NCBI RefSeq assembly: GCF_040958095.1
Contig: NC_091214.1
Location: forward strand, 8,459,201 to 8,523,200
Direction of reading: 5' to 3'
DNA from: Procambarus clarkii
Taxonomy: Eukaryota; Arthropoda; Malacostraca; Decapoda; Cambaridae
Length of the DNA stretch: 64,000 bases
How positions within the stretch are numbered: the stretch's first letter is position 1; every line of letters starts with the position of its first letter. This document shows positions 32,492 through 43,008 of this stretch, piece after piece. The translations under genes and the position numbers were made by a program. The notes below the pieces were generated by a model that was not told where the DNA came from, did not search any database, and worked only from the letters and a program-made list of their open reading frames with translations.

Positions 32492-34057
32492 ATTTATTTT
32501 TAAATTTTGCCCCAAGGGGCGAGTTTATTGGGCAGCGCCACTCATCTTGTGAGTGGACACACCGCCATAGCAGCATGTACAACACTCCCCAATAGGAAGA
32601 AAACTCGCTGGGTTGTTCATCCTGTCACTTGTACCCAGACACAGCTGGGACTTGCTTAACTGTCTCAAGTGAACAGCTCCTCAAACAAGAAGATTAACAT
32701 CTATCAACCCTTAAAAGCTTACGTTATCTTGCGGGTGCAAAATGGGGAAATCGTTTAAGAACAGTATCAATATTCGACAAATAGTGTTTTCCTAACTCAA
32801 ACAATGTGGGGGTTTATTATTCTACACATATTCCTAATGTCTCTCAGGTGTTCACATTTACGTGATAGTGGTCAAGGTGGCGTCCATCACTCTCACCACA
32901 GATTCTGCAACTTCGCTGATCAACTGTTATTTCCATTCCAAATCTCCATGGATATTTGTATCCAAGACGGATTCTCGCTATTACTGATTCTCTCCCTCGT
33001 CCTCCTCCTCTTTGGCCATAATGACTGGGATTGCCAGCTGCAACCGTGTTGTACCATCGTACAGATTCACTGGTTTGTGCTTCTATCCTCCTTTCCTCAG
33101 TTACCTTGTCACGGTGATGTTGCCTGATAATACCTCTAATTTGTAGTTGAGTCTTGGGTATGAAGTATTCAATATGGTCTCCTTCAGCGCCTTCAGCAGC
33201 CAGCACATCTGCTCGTTCATTCCCACATATTCCAACATGGGAGGGGATCCACAGAAACTTGATGACTCTTCCCTGATTGGTAAGTACTCCCACAGCTCTC
33301 TTAATTTCAGCGACTATTGCAAGATTTTCTGCCTGATATTTACTTAGGCTTTGCAGTGCTGCTTTTGAATCGGTGCAAATCACTGCACCATTAGTGTTCC
33401 GTTCAAGAAACCTTAACGCCATAACAATGGCAGTTCGCTCTGCTTGCGTTGAAGAGGCATAGTTCTCAATACGCGCTTTTTCTTCATTTCTGCGTTGGAA
33501 AGTATTATCCTTGATTACCGTGTATGCTGCACCAGCCCTGCCATTGACAGGATTAGATGACCCGCCAGTGTAGATTTGATCTAGTTCATCTCCGGCTTCT
33601 TTATAAATTTCCTCGAGATACTTGTGCCTCATTTCTTGTGGTATCATGTTGGATTTTTCCATTGCCATTTCATTGATGATGATCTTGCATGAGTCATCCT
33701 CCCAGGGAAGTAACCTCTCTACAGGCAGGAGCTCACGGGCTTGCTCAAGCAGGTGAAGCTCTTCAAGGTAGCAGACTGATCTGTGATGCCATTTTTTGTT
33801 TTTCCTGTTTCCCCCTGAAAATAGCACAGAGCTCAGTTTTTTCTTAGCAATATCATTGTAATGGGGATCTCTGGCTATCCTAATTGCAAGCTTAGCATTC
33901 AGCTCCTGAATTCTGCTTTTAACACTGGGAAGGGACAACTCCTCTCGTAGATCAGACGTTTTGGCAGTTCTTGGAACTCCAAGAATGATTGTCATGGCTT
34001 CATTTTGAATGCTTTCAAGCCTTTTCATATCGCTTTGGGAGTAGGTGCACAGAACTG
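32492..34057 (-). mobile_element. LINE-D, 5'-truncated, 8-bp target duplication
   Basis: Flanked by GTCAATGA at 32484-32491 and 34058-34065. Its 3' end (left side) begins with an A/T-rich tail and about 340 bp of 3' UTR containing CCCCAAGGGGCGAGTTTATT. The rest is the C-terminus of an RNase H-bearing ORF2. It inserted antisense in LINE-A1 RT. It is a different family from LINE-F (AT-balanced, different RNase H sequence). Confidence 0.85.
32844..34028 (-). pseudogene. LINE-D ORF2: RT thumb, RNase H and Cys/His tail
   Basis: The open frame is 394 aa on the minus strand. The N-terminal part is the RT thumb (LESIQNEAMTIILGVPRT; LREELSLPSVKSR). RNase H follows: IYTGGSSNPVNG, where the first catalytic Asp is Gly; AERTAIVMALRF (Glu); VICTDSKAALQSL (Asp); IPSHVGICGNERADVLA (Asp). 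It ends with CRICGESDGRHLDHYHVNV, a Cys/His element common in these LINEs. The lost Asp should abolish RNase H activity even though the frame is open. Confidence 0.85.
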
Positions 34058-34278
34058 GTCAATGAAGAGTCCAATCGGAAACTCATTTTTGTCAAGGGCT
34101 GAGTAAATTATATCAAGGAGACTAATAATTGCATCGTTGGTACTCTTTTGGGAGCGGAAGCCAAACTGACAGGGGCTAAGAATGTCAAATTTTACGAGGT
34201 AGGAGTAAAGCTGTTTGTAGATAATTTTTTCAAATATTTTTGATAGTATGGGTAGGTTTGATATTGGTCTATAATTGT

Positions 34279-35729
34279 AGTTGGTGACATACCAGTGCCC
34301 TTACACCAACGGCTCCTTTGTTTATCCACACTGTTTTGTAATTAAAGTTCCTAACCACACTCAATCGTCACAGCACTACTTCACATCAACTAATGTAGAA
34401 GTGGGAGAGTTAAGACATGACTCAAAGTATCTCCACTAAACTGAGGCTGCATTGTTTCGTGATCACTAGCGTCTTCGATCGAAGAACACGGCAAACACAG
34501 CTCAGCGGTAGTATGGTGCAAGAGCTATTGTCATGTACCTGATAGACGTGTGGTTTAGGCCCAATAGGCGAGTGAGGAGGGGACGCCTGAGGCCTGATCA
34601 ACAGCCTCCCCTCGCAGGTCAGCAACACAGCTACAAATGCCACTTGTAATTCACCAGTGCACGTGATAACCAAGTTTCAGACACACCTGGTGTGTATGTG
34701 TGTGTTCCAGATTGACTATTAGGCTTCGTAACTGCAGGAGGTACAATTACACCCCCGATAACGAGTGCAAACGCAGGGGAGGACCCTCAAACGTCCGTCC
34801 CCTACGCTCCCTATGGTACGACTGACATGGGGAGGCAGCTCGTTTAAGTTGCTCCAAATGGTTATATAAGTATTGCATGACCCGAGTCGGTGACAACTCT
34901 CCACTCAACTGGGATGGTTTGTTATTGTTGTTTGTAATTGCATTTATGTATGTACTTTTCCTAAATAAAATATTATTAAACTGGGCCACATTTGACTAGT
35001 GCCACATTTATACCTGGCGCCAGCACAACCAAACTCAGAAAACAGCTGCCTCGCTGCGGTACCAAGGAACAGCTGACGCCATAAACACAACATCCCGGCA
35101 GGAATGCCAGATTGGGCTACTTGTAGCCCAATTGTGTTACCAATTAGGATAATTGTATTCAATTAAAAAGCCAGCTATGTATGTCGCTACTTACTACTTT
35201 TTCAACGACAGTAAAAAAAAGCTGGGCTGTTTATTCTGAAAAGCGAATCAATCGGAAAAAATATTTGGCTACTTTTATTGTAAAGTTTGTGACATTTAGT
35301 TCTTCAGCTCGCGACTTTTGGTAACTCACATCTGGCTCCCCTGCGGGCCGCCCTACAGTGCGGCAAGTCTCCCTCTAACACACACGACGGTTTTAGTCGC
35401 CGCTCCTGTATCTACAACAACAGAACGAAGTTCATTAAGCCTCGTTATTCCAAACACTGACGATTAGTACTTGTGCAGTTATCGGGAGGATAAACTTTTC
35501 ATGAAAACTGTTCCTGCCATCAAAAAGAGGAGAAAACCTTCACACAAACTGCACATATAAAGAAGTAGCAGTATTGACCGCGCTAAGTGCTCACATCGTC
35601 TAAGAAGTAACACTCAAGCGCTGACTAATAGTAAACATTGACCTACAGTGACGCGTCTCCCAACATCATTGTTTCTGCAGTCATCTGGTTAAAAAAAAAA
35701 CATTCACTTCAACAGTACCTCTCAAAAAG
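34279..35729. other. Presumed 5' flank of the zinc-finger gene
   Basis: Mostly unique-looking, moderately GC-rich DNA. 34925-34980 resembles a LINE 3' terminus (TGTATGTAC then CCTAAATAAAAT). 35100-35135 holds GGGCTACTTGTAGCCC, a perfect inverted repeat. No tRNA or splice structure can be supported. A 5' UTR exon for the zinc-finger gene may lie here but cannot be placed. Confidence 0.5.
35556..35562 (+). promoter_or_regulatory. TATAAAG box upstream of the zinc-finger ORF
   Basis: TATAAAG lies 168 bp before the ATG at 35730, a distance compatible with a short leader. One match of this length arises easily by chance in AT-rich DNA, so this is a candidate only. Confidence 0.25.
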
Positions 35730-36614
35730 ATGAAAACTCAACAGTGTCCAGAGTGTGGGAAGAGACTCCAGGGTCTTGCAAGAATGAAGGCTCACATGTT
35801 AGTGCATTCTGATGATAAACCTCACGAGTGTCCAGAGTGTAGGAAGAAATTCAAGCGTCTTACAAATATGAGGATTCACATGTTAGTGCATTCTGATGAG
35901 AAACCTCACGAGTGTCCAGAGTGTGGGAAGAAATTCCGACTAATTACAAATATGAGGATTCACATGTTAGTGCATTCTGGTGACAAGCCTCACGAGTGTC
36001 CAGAGTGTGGGAAGAAATTCAGGCGTATTACAAATATGAGGATTCATATGTTGGTGCATTCTGGTGATAAACCTCACACGTGTCCAGAGTGTGGGAAGAG
36101 ATTCAGTCAGCTTGGAAATATGAAAACTCACATGTTAGTGCATTCAGGTGACAAACCTCACGAGTGTCCAGAGTGTGGGAAAAAATTCAGTCAATTTGGA
36201 ACTCTGAAGACTCATATGTTAGTGCATTCAGGTGACAAACCACACGAGTGTCCAGAGTGTGGGAAAAGATTCGGGCGTCTTAGCAGAATGAAGAGTCACA
36301 TTTTAGTGCATTCATGTAAACATCCATTTGAATGTGCCGAGTGTGGCAGAAGATTTAGAGAACGTGGAAATTTAATAAGGCATTTGTTGGTACATTCAGA
36401 GGTTAAACCTCATGAGTGTTCAGAGTGTGGGAAGAGACTCAAACATCTTTCAAGTATGAAGACTCATATGTTAGTGCATTCTGGTGACAAACCTCATGAG
36501 AGTGGTAGCAAATTCTGTCTGCTTGGAAATCTGAAGAGTTACAGGAAGGTTCATACTGGTGATAGACAAAATATCTTGAATTTGGGAGAAGATTCAGCAA
36601 ATATTAAAGTATAA
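35730..36614 (+). CDS. Poly-C2H2 zinc-finger protein, single exon
   Basis: 294 aa from an ATG in good context (A at -3). Nine C-X2-C-X12-H-X3-H fingers start near residue 6 and repeat every 28 residues, joined by H-S-G/D-D-K-P-H-E linkers, a variant of the TGEKP linker of DNA-binding poly-zinc-finger proteins. A tenth unit near residue 254 lacks both Cys and the first His (ESGSKF...SYRKVH). Predicted helix contacts (-1,2,3,6): GARA, RTNI, LTNI, RTNI, QGNT, QGTT, RSRS, EGNR, HSST. Fingers 2-4 are near duplicates at DNA level (84-bp period). No KRAB, BTB or ZAD domain is seen. It is probably a nuclear DNA-binding regulator; it could also be one exon of a longer gene or a retrocopy. Confidence 0.9.
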   Translation: MKTQQCPECGKRLQGLARMKAHMLVHSDDKPHECPECRKKFKRLTNMRIHMLVHSDEKPHECPECGKKFRLITNMRIHMLVHSGDKPHECPECGKKFRRITNMRIHMLVHSGDKPHTCPECGKRFSQLGNMKTHMLVHSGDKPHECPECGKKFSQFGTLKTHMLVHSGDKPHECPECGKRFGRLSRMKSHILVHSCKHPFECAECGRRFRERGNLIRHLLVHSEVKPHECSECGKRLKHLSSMKTHMLVHSGDKPHESGSKFCLLGNLKSYRKVHTGDRQNILNLGEDSANIKV

Positions 36615-37053
36615 TAAGGCACAAGTGTATTATTCCTATATACAATTTGTAAATTGCGAGCCTCATTTAAAAAATATTGTTCTGTCACGTCAGTTGGATT
36701 TCATACAAGAGTGTTTTTGTTTGATTTTGTGCTAGAAATACACTTTGCAACAGTAGGTGAAGCTATGCAGCACAAAGTATTGAGGATTATTTTAATATCT
36801 TGTTCTTATATGGAAGTTAGATGTTCTTCAAAAAACAAGCAAGCACCAGGGAGCTGCCAGTGTAGTAAAACTAGAAATTATTTATAGATTAACAGCTATA
36901 ATTTTTAATTGATTGTCAGGAACAGGCAGCCAGTGTATATATATACATAAATATTAGGCTTAAAACTAGGTTACCCCCCAAAGTCGAGGGAGTGCAAAGT
37001 CAACAAGCATAGGAAATGTGCCCATCCATGTCTCTCTCCCATCCAATGTCTCT

Positions 37054-37126
37054 CTCCCACCTGGGATTTGAACCTGGAAATTCCAATTGTGAGTTGGGTA
37101 CCAACCTGACCATATTACCAGGACCC
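37054..37126 (-). mobile_element. tRNA-derived SINE head or tRNA pseudogene
   Basis: On the minus strand 73 bases have a B box GGTTCAAATCC, an A-box-like TGGTCAGGTTGG, and an anticodon arm CCCAA-CTCACAA-TTGGA (4 of 5 pairs) whose loop would read CAC, a Val anticodon. The acceptor and T stems pair poorly, so it is not a functional tRNA. Downstream on the same strand GGGAGAGAGACATGGAT is tandemly duplicated, suggesting a SINE body. Confidence 0.6.
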
Positions 37127-37320
37127 TAACTATAGTATTTTAACCAAGTAATGTAAAAGAAAGTATTTTAAGTGTTATGTAAAAGAAAGTATTTAAAGTG
37201 TTTTGGCATCTTCATTTGAATAGTTACAGTATATACTTTTCATTCAGATTATCATAAGAAATATTTATACAATTTTAAATAATCATTTTTGCCTAGTTCA
37301 GCAACTTTTTTGATAAGTCC

Positions 37321-37391
37321 AGCAACCAGGAGGCCTGGTTGACGACCGGGCCGCGGGGACGCTAAGCCCCCAAGGTAACCTCAAGGTAAGG
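37321..37391 (+). mobile_element. LINE 3' terminus with ACCTCAAGGTA tail
   Basis: Translates as GLVDDRAAGTLSP followed by QGNLKVR, then AAGGTAACCTCAAGGTAAGG. The GC content stands out from the AT-rich surroundings. It resembles the terminus of LINE-C (QPGCGGYVGLRAAPSNSLVD) in composition and place, so it is probably a related family. Only about 70 bp survive. Confidence 0.55.
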
Positions 37392-38377
37392 TAGTTAGTG
37401 ATATATTTATTCATAATTCATGTCTATTAAATTTTTATTTTTAAAGATACAGTACATCAATTTATAATTATTAATAATTAGTATTATAATACAGTATTTA
37501 TAATAATAAAATATTGATAATAATATAATACCCTGTACTAATAATATTATAATATTGATAATATTATAATACTGTATATATAATACAGTATTATAATATA
37601 AATAATGTTATAATATATATAATACAGTATTATAATATTTATATTATTATTTATAATACTCATATTATTAAACATTGGAGAAGATAGTAGAAAACAGTTT
37701 GTGATGCTCTCAAGATGATTCTATTTTTTTGGCTAGACTTGTACAAATATAATTTTCATCCAGGAATTAGAAGTTCATCATTATTCCTACTCTAAATTAT
37801 TTCAATTTTTATACATATTGTTTGACAATTTAAGGTTTTGATTGGAATTATGATAGTGTTTTTTGTGTTGAATCTTGACTACAGTATCATAAGTCACTTC
37901 AAAAAGTATACATTGGAACCGCGATACTCAAACTTAAATCTTTCCAGAAGGGTGTTCGAGTGATGCTCTGTTCTAATACAGAATACTTTTTTTCCCATGA
38001 GGAATAATGTAAATTGAATTAATCGATTCCAGATCACAGTAAATAGATGGAGTAAACACAAATTAATTCTCACTATACCAGTACAGTACTTAGGAGAGTT
38101 GATGGCATATGTGGAAGATGGTAAAGAAAAGGAGTGAAGTCATTGTTTACCAGCAGTCCTCTTCCCTAAAAATGTCAGGTAATTGTGCTTTTGGGGATCT
38201 TACTCTTTTTTTTCTATTTCTCTCATGAGACTCACAGGATGCTTTTCTTACAAAAAATCTGTCAAATGATTCTAGTTTATCCCCCTGCATTTTAAAGTTT
38301 TTATAAAGTAAGACATAGCATTGTCATTCAACAAGTTTGTTATAGTTTTATTCTCTGCAGCTTTGTTAGGGTCACTT

Positions 38378-40657
38378 TACTGATGTCAATCATCACTTTA
38401 ATGATCAAAATTGCAGATATTTTACAGCACATGATGTAAACAATGTATTAACACATAATCACAATATCTCTGTAATTAACTTGAATGTAAGATCTCTTAC
38501 ATTAGTATGATTAACTATTTTTCATACATTAGTATGATTAATTATTAGTATGATTAATTATTAGTATGATTAACTTGATACATGTAACTCTTGATAAAAA
38601 TGAGTTCCCTGTTGGGTTATTTGTGGACCTGCGTAAGGCTTTTGACACTGTCAACCACCAAAACCTTCTTCTTAGATTACATCATTATGGAGTCAGAGGT
38701 CACTCCCTGCAATACCTCAAATCTTACCGTACTGACAGGCTCCAGTATGTTTCTATTTATTTATTTATTTATATATATATATACAAGAAGGAACATTGGG
38801 TTTGTGAGAGTACATTGGATAGTACAGTATTTACATTCTTATAAAGCCACTAGTACGCACAGCGTTTCGGGCAGGTCCTTAATCTAGCAGATAATTTTAA
38901 GTAGGTAATTTCAATCAGAATTGATAAATGATAAAGATACATTACAAGAGAAAAATGAGATGAGAGAGATAAGTAGGTATATTAAAGCACATTGTTATAT
39001 TAAAGCTCTGATTAATTACATTGACAGCTTGATTAGTAATTTAAACAAGGTTAATAGACACCATACAGCAGATTGACAGCACATATAAGACAGCAATGAT
39101 CACAATGGTAAAGATGTTCAGATTGGGTACATAAAGATTGGGAGACTGGGTAGCAAAAGATACAGATAAACAAGATTTATAAACACCATACAACAGATTG
39201 GCAGCACGTATAAGAAAAGGGAGATTGGGTAGCAATTGATACAGTGCAATTTTAAGGCAAAAAGTGAAAAACTATGAAGATGAAATTAGGTACTTTTTAG
39301 TATTGATTTTGAATGATGTAAAAGTTGGACAGCTTTTCAATTCAGTAGGGAGTGAGTTCCATAAACTGGGTCCCTATAAACTGGGTCCCTGGGTTCTATA
39401 AATAATTCAATTTCTCCCACCCTACCCATCAATATTGGTGTTCCTCAGGGCAGCATACTTGGCCCTCTCCTCTTTCTCATCTACAGTAATGACCTTCCAA
39501 ATGCCTCCCAACACCTCAAACCAATTATATTTGCTGACGACACAATCTTCATTTACTCCAGTTCTGACCCCCTTCCTCTAAATGTCACAGTGAATACTGA
39601 GCTAAATAAAGTCCATCTTTGGCTAACTGCCAACAAACTCACCCTCAACATTGACAAAACTTTCTATGTTTTGTTTGGCAATAAATCCTCAAATCAAATA
39701 AATCTCAGGATTAATAATACCCAAGTTTGTAACAAAGTAGATGGCAAATTCCTTGGCGTTCTCACTGACCACAAATTGAATTTCCAGGGACACATTCTAA
39801 ATATATAAAAAAGTTTCAAAAACTGTTGGCATTCTTTCTAAGATCAGACATTATGTACCTCACCCTGCCCTGGTGATGCTCTATTACTCCCTCATCTATC
39901 CTTATCTCAACTATGGTATTTGTGCTTGGGGTTCTACTGCCGAAAATCATTTATGTCCTCTAATTACTCAACACAAAGCTGCCATTAGGACAATATCCAA
40001 CTCTGGCCCCAGACATCACTTGGTACCCCTACTCAAATCTCTGAATATGTTAGATATTAAGTCACTGCACATCCTCTCATGTGTATTATATATATATATA
40101 TATAAAATGCTGAACTGTAATGCCAATCCTGACCTTAAAAGCTTCATTGAAGGTTGTAACCGAACCCATGTCCACCACACTAGAAACAAATACCTCTATG
40201 ATATTCCAAGAGTACGATTTAATCAAACTAGAAATGCTTTACAAATCAAGGGACCCAGAACGTGGAATGACCTTCCCAATCATGTTAAAGACTGTACCGC
40301 TCTCAACCAGTTTAAAATAAAAACTAAACACTACCTAATTAACTCCCTGTAATCTACTTTACCCCTATTATGTCAACCCATGTCTGTTATTTTTAAACAA
40401 TGCTGTTTGTCGACCAAATTGTATTTTTGCTGTTTTTTTGCCATGTTCCCCCCTTTTTTATTTTTTTATTTTCTCAACACATTTTATACATTAATCTCAA
40501 TTAGTATTAAGTTTTAGTCTTTAGTGTTTTTCCTGCCCGGAACGCTTTGCGTAATAGTGGCTTTAGGCACTGTATGTACTAGGTCTATCTATAAATTCAT
40601 CAATATTTGTATCACCCCTTGTATGTATGTACTTTACCTGAATAAACATTTGAATTT
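38378..40657 (+). mobile_element. LINE-B sense copy with internal deletion, interrupted
   Basis: Parts: 38378-38497 (start of endonuclease region, VINLNVRS), 38498-38754 (RT fingers, [16 protein letters not shown]) and 39395-40657 (RT palm to 3' end). The endonuclease-to-RT interval is missing and replaced by four tandem TTAGTATGATTAAT-type units. RT has [20 protein letters not shown] and FADDTIFIYSSSD, with breaks at 39807 and 39840. The 3' UTR has the hairpin near 40540 (GCCCGGAACGC..) and ends CCTGAATAAACATTTGAATT. Confidence 0.85.
38755..39394 (-). mobile_element. LINE-A1 3' end nested in LINE-B
   Basis: About 640 bp, antisense: ATTT/AT tail, hairpin at about 38856-38866 (element-strand loop TGT), 3' UTR with an internal duplication of the TAAACAAG...CACCATACA block, and the last codons of ORF2. 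It split LINE-B RT at TATGTTTCT/GTGAATAATAC with about 4 bp duplicated. The same duplication inside the UTR occurs in the copy at 57661-58111. Confidence 0.83.
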
Positions 40658-42073
40658 GAGGGTGATATTTTTCAGGAAAACTTTGCACTTACACCCATTT
40701 AACACATACTTATTAGTATCGTAGATTTATGCACACAAAACTCGGTAGCAAGAACATGTCGACAGCACTTTCATATTTTGCTATTTTTTTTTTTTTCATC
40801 TTTATCGTGGTTGAAATTATTTTTTTTTGAGTTTGGCTCTTATCACTAACCTTCCTTGGAGCCATGGTAACGTTTTTACAGTAAGAATATAAATAGTATC
40901 CAAGAAAACATGAGAATGTTAACAAAGAAAGTTTTGTGAGGGTTGGGTACTAAAAGACAACAACTGGAAATTGAATCGTTTGTTAGGTGTGTATATGTTT
41001 GAGTGCTGAGCAAAAGGTCACTATTGAGCATTTTTTCTAAAAAAAAAAAAAAAAAAGTTTTTTAGTGTGGAATTGTTCAAATTCAGAGCTGTTCGAGCAC
41101 CAAGGTTTGCCTGCATTGGATTTACAGTACTGTATTAATATTTATTTTTAGTAGACGTAATTTGCCAGAGTCAGACATAAATGTCCTAAAAATCCATCAT
41201 CGAGAGGAGAGTAATACTGCTGCTAAAATCTTTTTTTACTTTAAAGGCTGCAAATGTAAATTAATTTATTGGAAGCTGCATTACTTGTGACCATGGAGAA
41301 TAATTTTTTGTATGCACCACACAAAAAGATATCCTCAACATTCATTTTCATCACAATGATTCAAACATATTAGGGGTATATAAAGTTTATTAATATAAAT
41401 TTTAATTATAAATTATTATTTAAAAAAATATATGCTAAGTTAATCAAATAACCTAAACTTCAACATTGGGTAACATTAACCTTATTTTAACCTTATAACT
41501 TTGGTAAGTATAATAAGAGTAAATTAAGAATGGGTAATGTAATATTGAGTAACTTACAGAGGGTAAATAAAAAAGTGGGGAATTAACATTGGTGAAAGTT
41601 TTACCAGGGATAAAATAACTGCTGTATGTGAGAACATTAACATTTGATGAATTTAATAATGTTTATTTAGGGGAATGCACATACTGTATACAGTATACCA
41701 AATGGGATACAAGAAGAATGTTGGATATCTAGAAAAGCAAGTACTGTATATACTAAACATAAAATCACTAATATGCACAGCATTTTAGGCATAATGTGAA
41801 AGGAAATAAACTAAGACTTAAAACAGAGATATAAAGCAAAAATTAACTGAAGTAGAAAAAAAAATTATAATAATTATATTTAGAATGGCACAACAAAAAT
41901 TGCAACAGAACAATAGGTAATTGTAATACTGTATCAGATAATAATTGAACAGCAGATATTTTAACTAAAACAAGGGATAATTTTTTCTCTCATTTTACAG
42001 GGCAGATGCCAACAGTTTTACAAATAAAGTAATTAATATTCAATAATAGTAAAACATAGGTTGACATTCAGAG
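40658..42073. other. AT-rich unique DNA
   Basis: No gene or repeat family is recognised. It has an A-run at 41039-41057 and scattered ATTTAAT words. Short open frames lack any family signal. Confidence 0.6.
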
Positions 42074-42977
42074 CTATCAGGACAATAACAAACTCTGCTT
42101 TCAGACAACACACAGCTTCCCTGTTTAAATCCCTAAACATGCTAAACATAAATTCACTTCATACATTCTCTTGTTAAATACTGTACATTTATAAAACCCT
42201 TTTTTTAAGTGTAAACCCTGTTCTAAAACTCTTCCTGGACACATGTAATAGAACACATACTCACCACACCAGACATAAATACTTTATCTCTCTAATATCC
42301 CCAGAGTCAAACTTAATATGTGTAAACACTATGCAAATAAAGGGACCTAGTCTATGGAACTCGCTCCCTAATGATTTGAAACGCTGTCCAACTTTTGCCA
42401 TATTCAAAAATAAAACCAAAAAGTACCTAATTTCAACATCATAGTTTTCTACCTGTGCTTTATCTTCACACTGTATCTAGTGCTACCCAATCCCCCAATA
42501 TATGTACCTAAGCCATATTACTTTACCTTTGTAATCTTAGATATAATCTGATATCATGGTTGTTGTATTGAGTGCATATTCTACTGCACTATTCCTTGAA
42601 ATGATCCTCATATTATGCTTGAGTGAACCAATGCATAACCCTGAAAATGTTATTCTAATGTACCTAATATTCCTTGTTTCATTATTGCATATTGTTATTA
42701 TTGTGTGTTATTCTAATCTACTTTTGTGTCAAAATTTCTTGCAATGTACCTGTAAATTTTTTTTGTAATTTTTACTGTAATTATTCTACTTAAAATTATC
42801 TGTACCTGTTAAAGTAAAGCTGTTAAGTACCTGTAAAATTTTTTTGTAAATTTTACTGTTATCTAAAAATTATCTGTTAGTTTAAATACTTGCCCGAAAC
42901 ATTATGCATGCTAGTGGCTTTACAAGAATTTAAATTCAACTTAATTTCTATGTTCTCTGTTAGCCCCCAATGTACCT
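42074..42977 (+). mobile_element. LINE-A3, diverged LINE-A 3' end
   Basis: A degraded relative of LINE-A: the RT C-terminal region (42074-42450, no frame over about 30 codons), a 3' UTR and a decayed hairpin region (GCCCGAAACATTATGCATGC at about 42893). It ends in ATTT units shared with the next, oppositely oriented LINE-A1. More diverged from A1 and A2 than they are from each other, so older. Confidence 0.75.

Positions 42978-43008
<31 letters not shown>

Larger units (their letters stand above)
28386..34278 (-). mobile_element. LINE-A1 antisense copy carrying two nested LINEs
   Basis: Segments 28386-28666 (ATTT tail and 3' UTR), 31223-32491 (3' UTR, RT thumb and palm) and 34058-34278 (RT fingers) join in order on the minus strand. 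LINE-A2 sits at 28667-31178 and LINE-D at 32492-34057. RT motifs: [48 protein letters not shown]. It is 5'-truncated at 34278 within the fingers. The thumb end is frameshifted near 31680. Confidence 0.87.
36615..38377. other. AT-rich 3' flank with SINE and LINE-C remnants
   Basis: No gene is found. 37054-37126 is tRNA-like and 37321-37391 is a LINE terminus (separate entries). 37437-37690 is very AT-rich with interleaved TAATAATAT/ATATTATAA words that form many small palindromes. I saw no clear AATAAA near the zinc-finger stop. The remainder shows nothing recognisable. Confidence 0.6.

Noticed and set aside
37054..37126. Functional tRNA-Val gene
   Set aside because: The B box and anticodon arm are recognisable but the acceptor and T stems pair poorly and extra bases lie before the D arm, so a SINE head or pseudogene is more likely.
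40658..42073. Possible gene in the AT-rich spacer
   Set aside because: Only frames of about 70 codons or fewer with biased composition. No splice-linked coding pattern could be supported by eye.
42556..42768. Hydrophobic 70-aa frame resembling a membrane peptide
   Set aside because: It lies in the degraded LINE-A3 3' UTR. T-rich DNA gives hydrophobic residues by composition.
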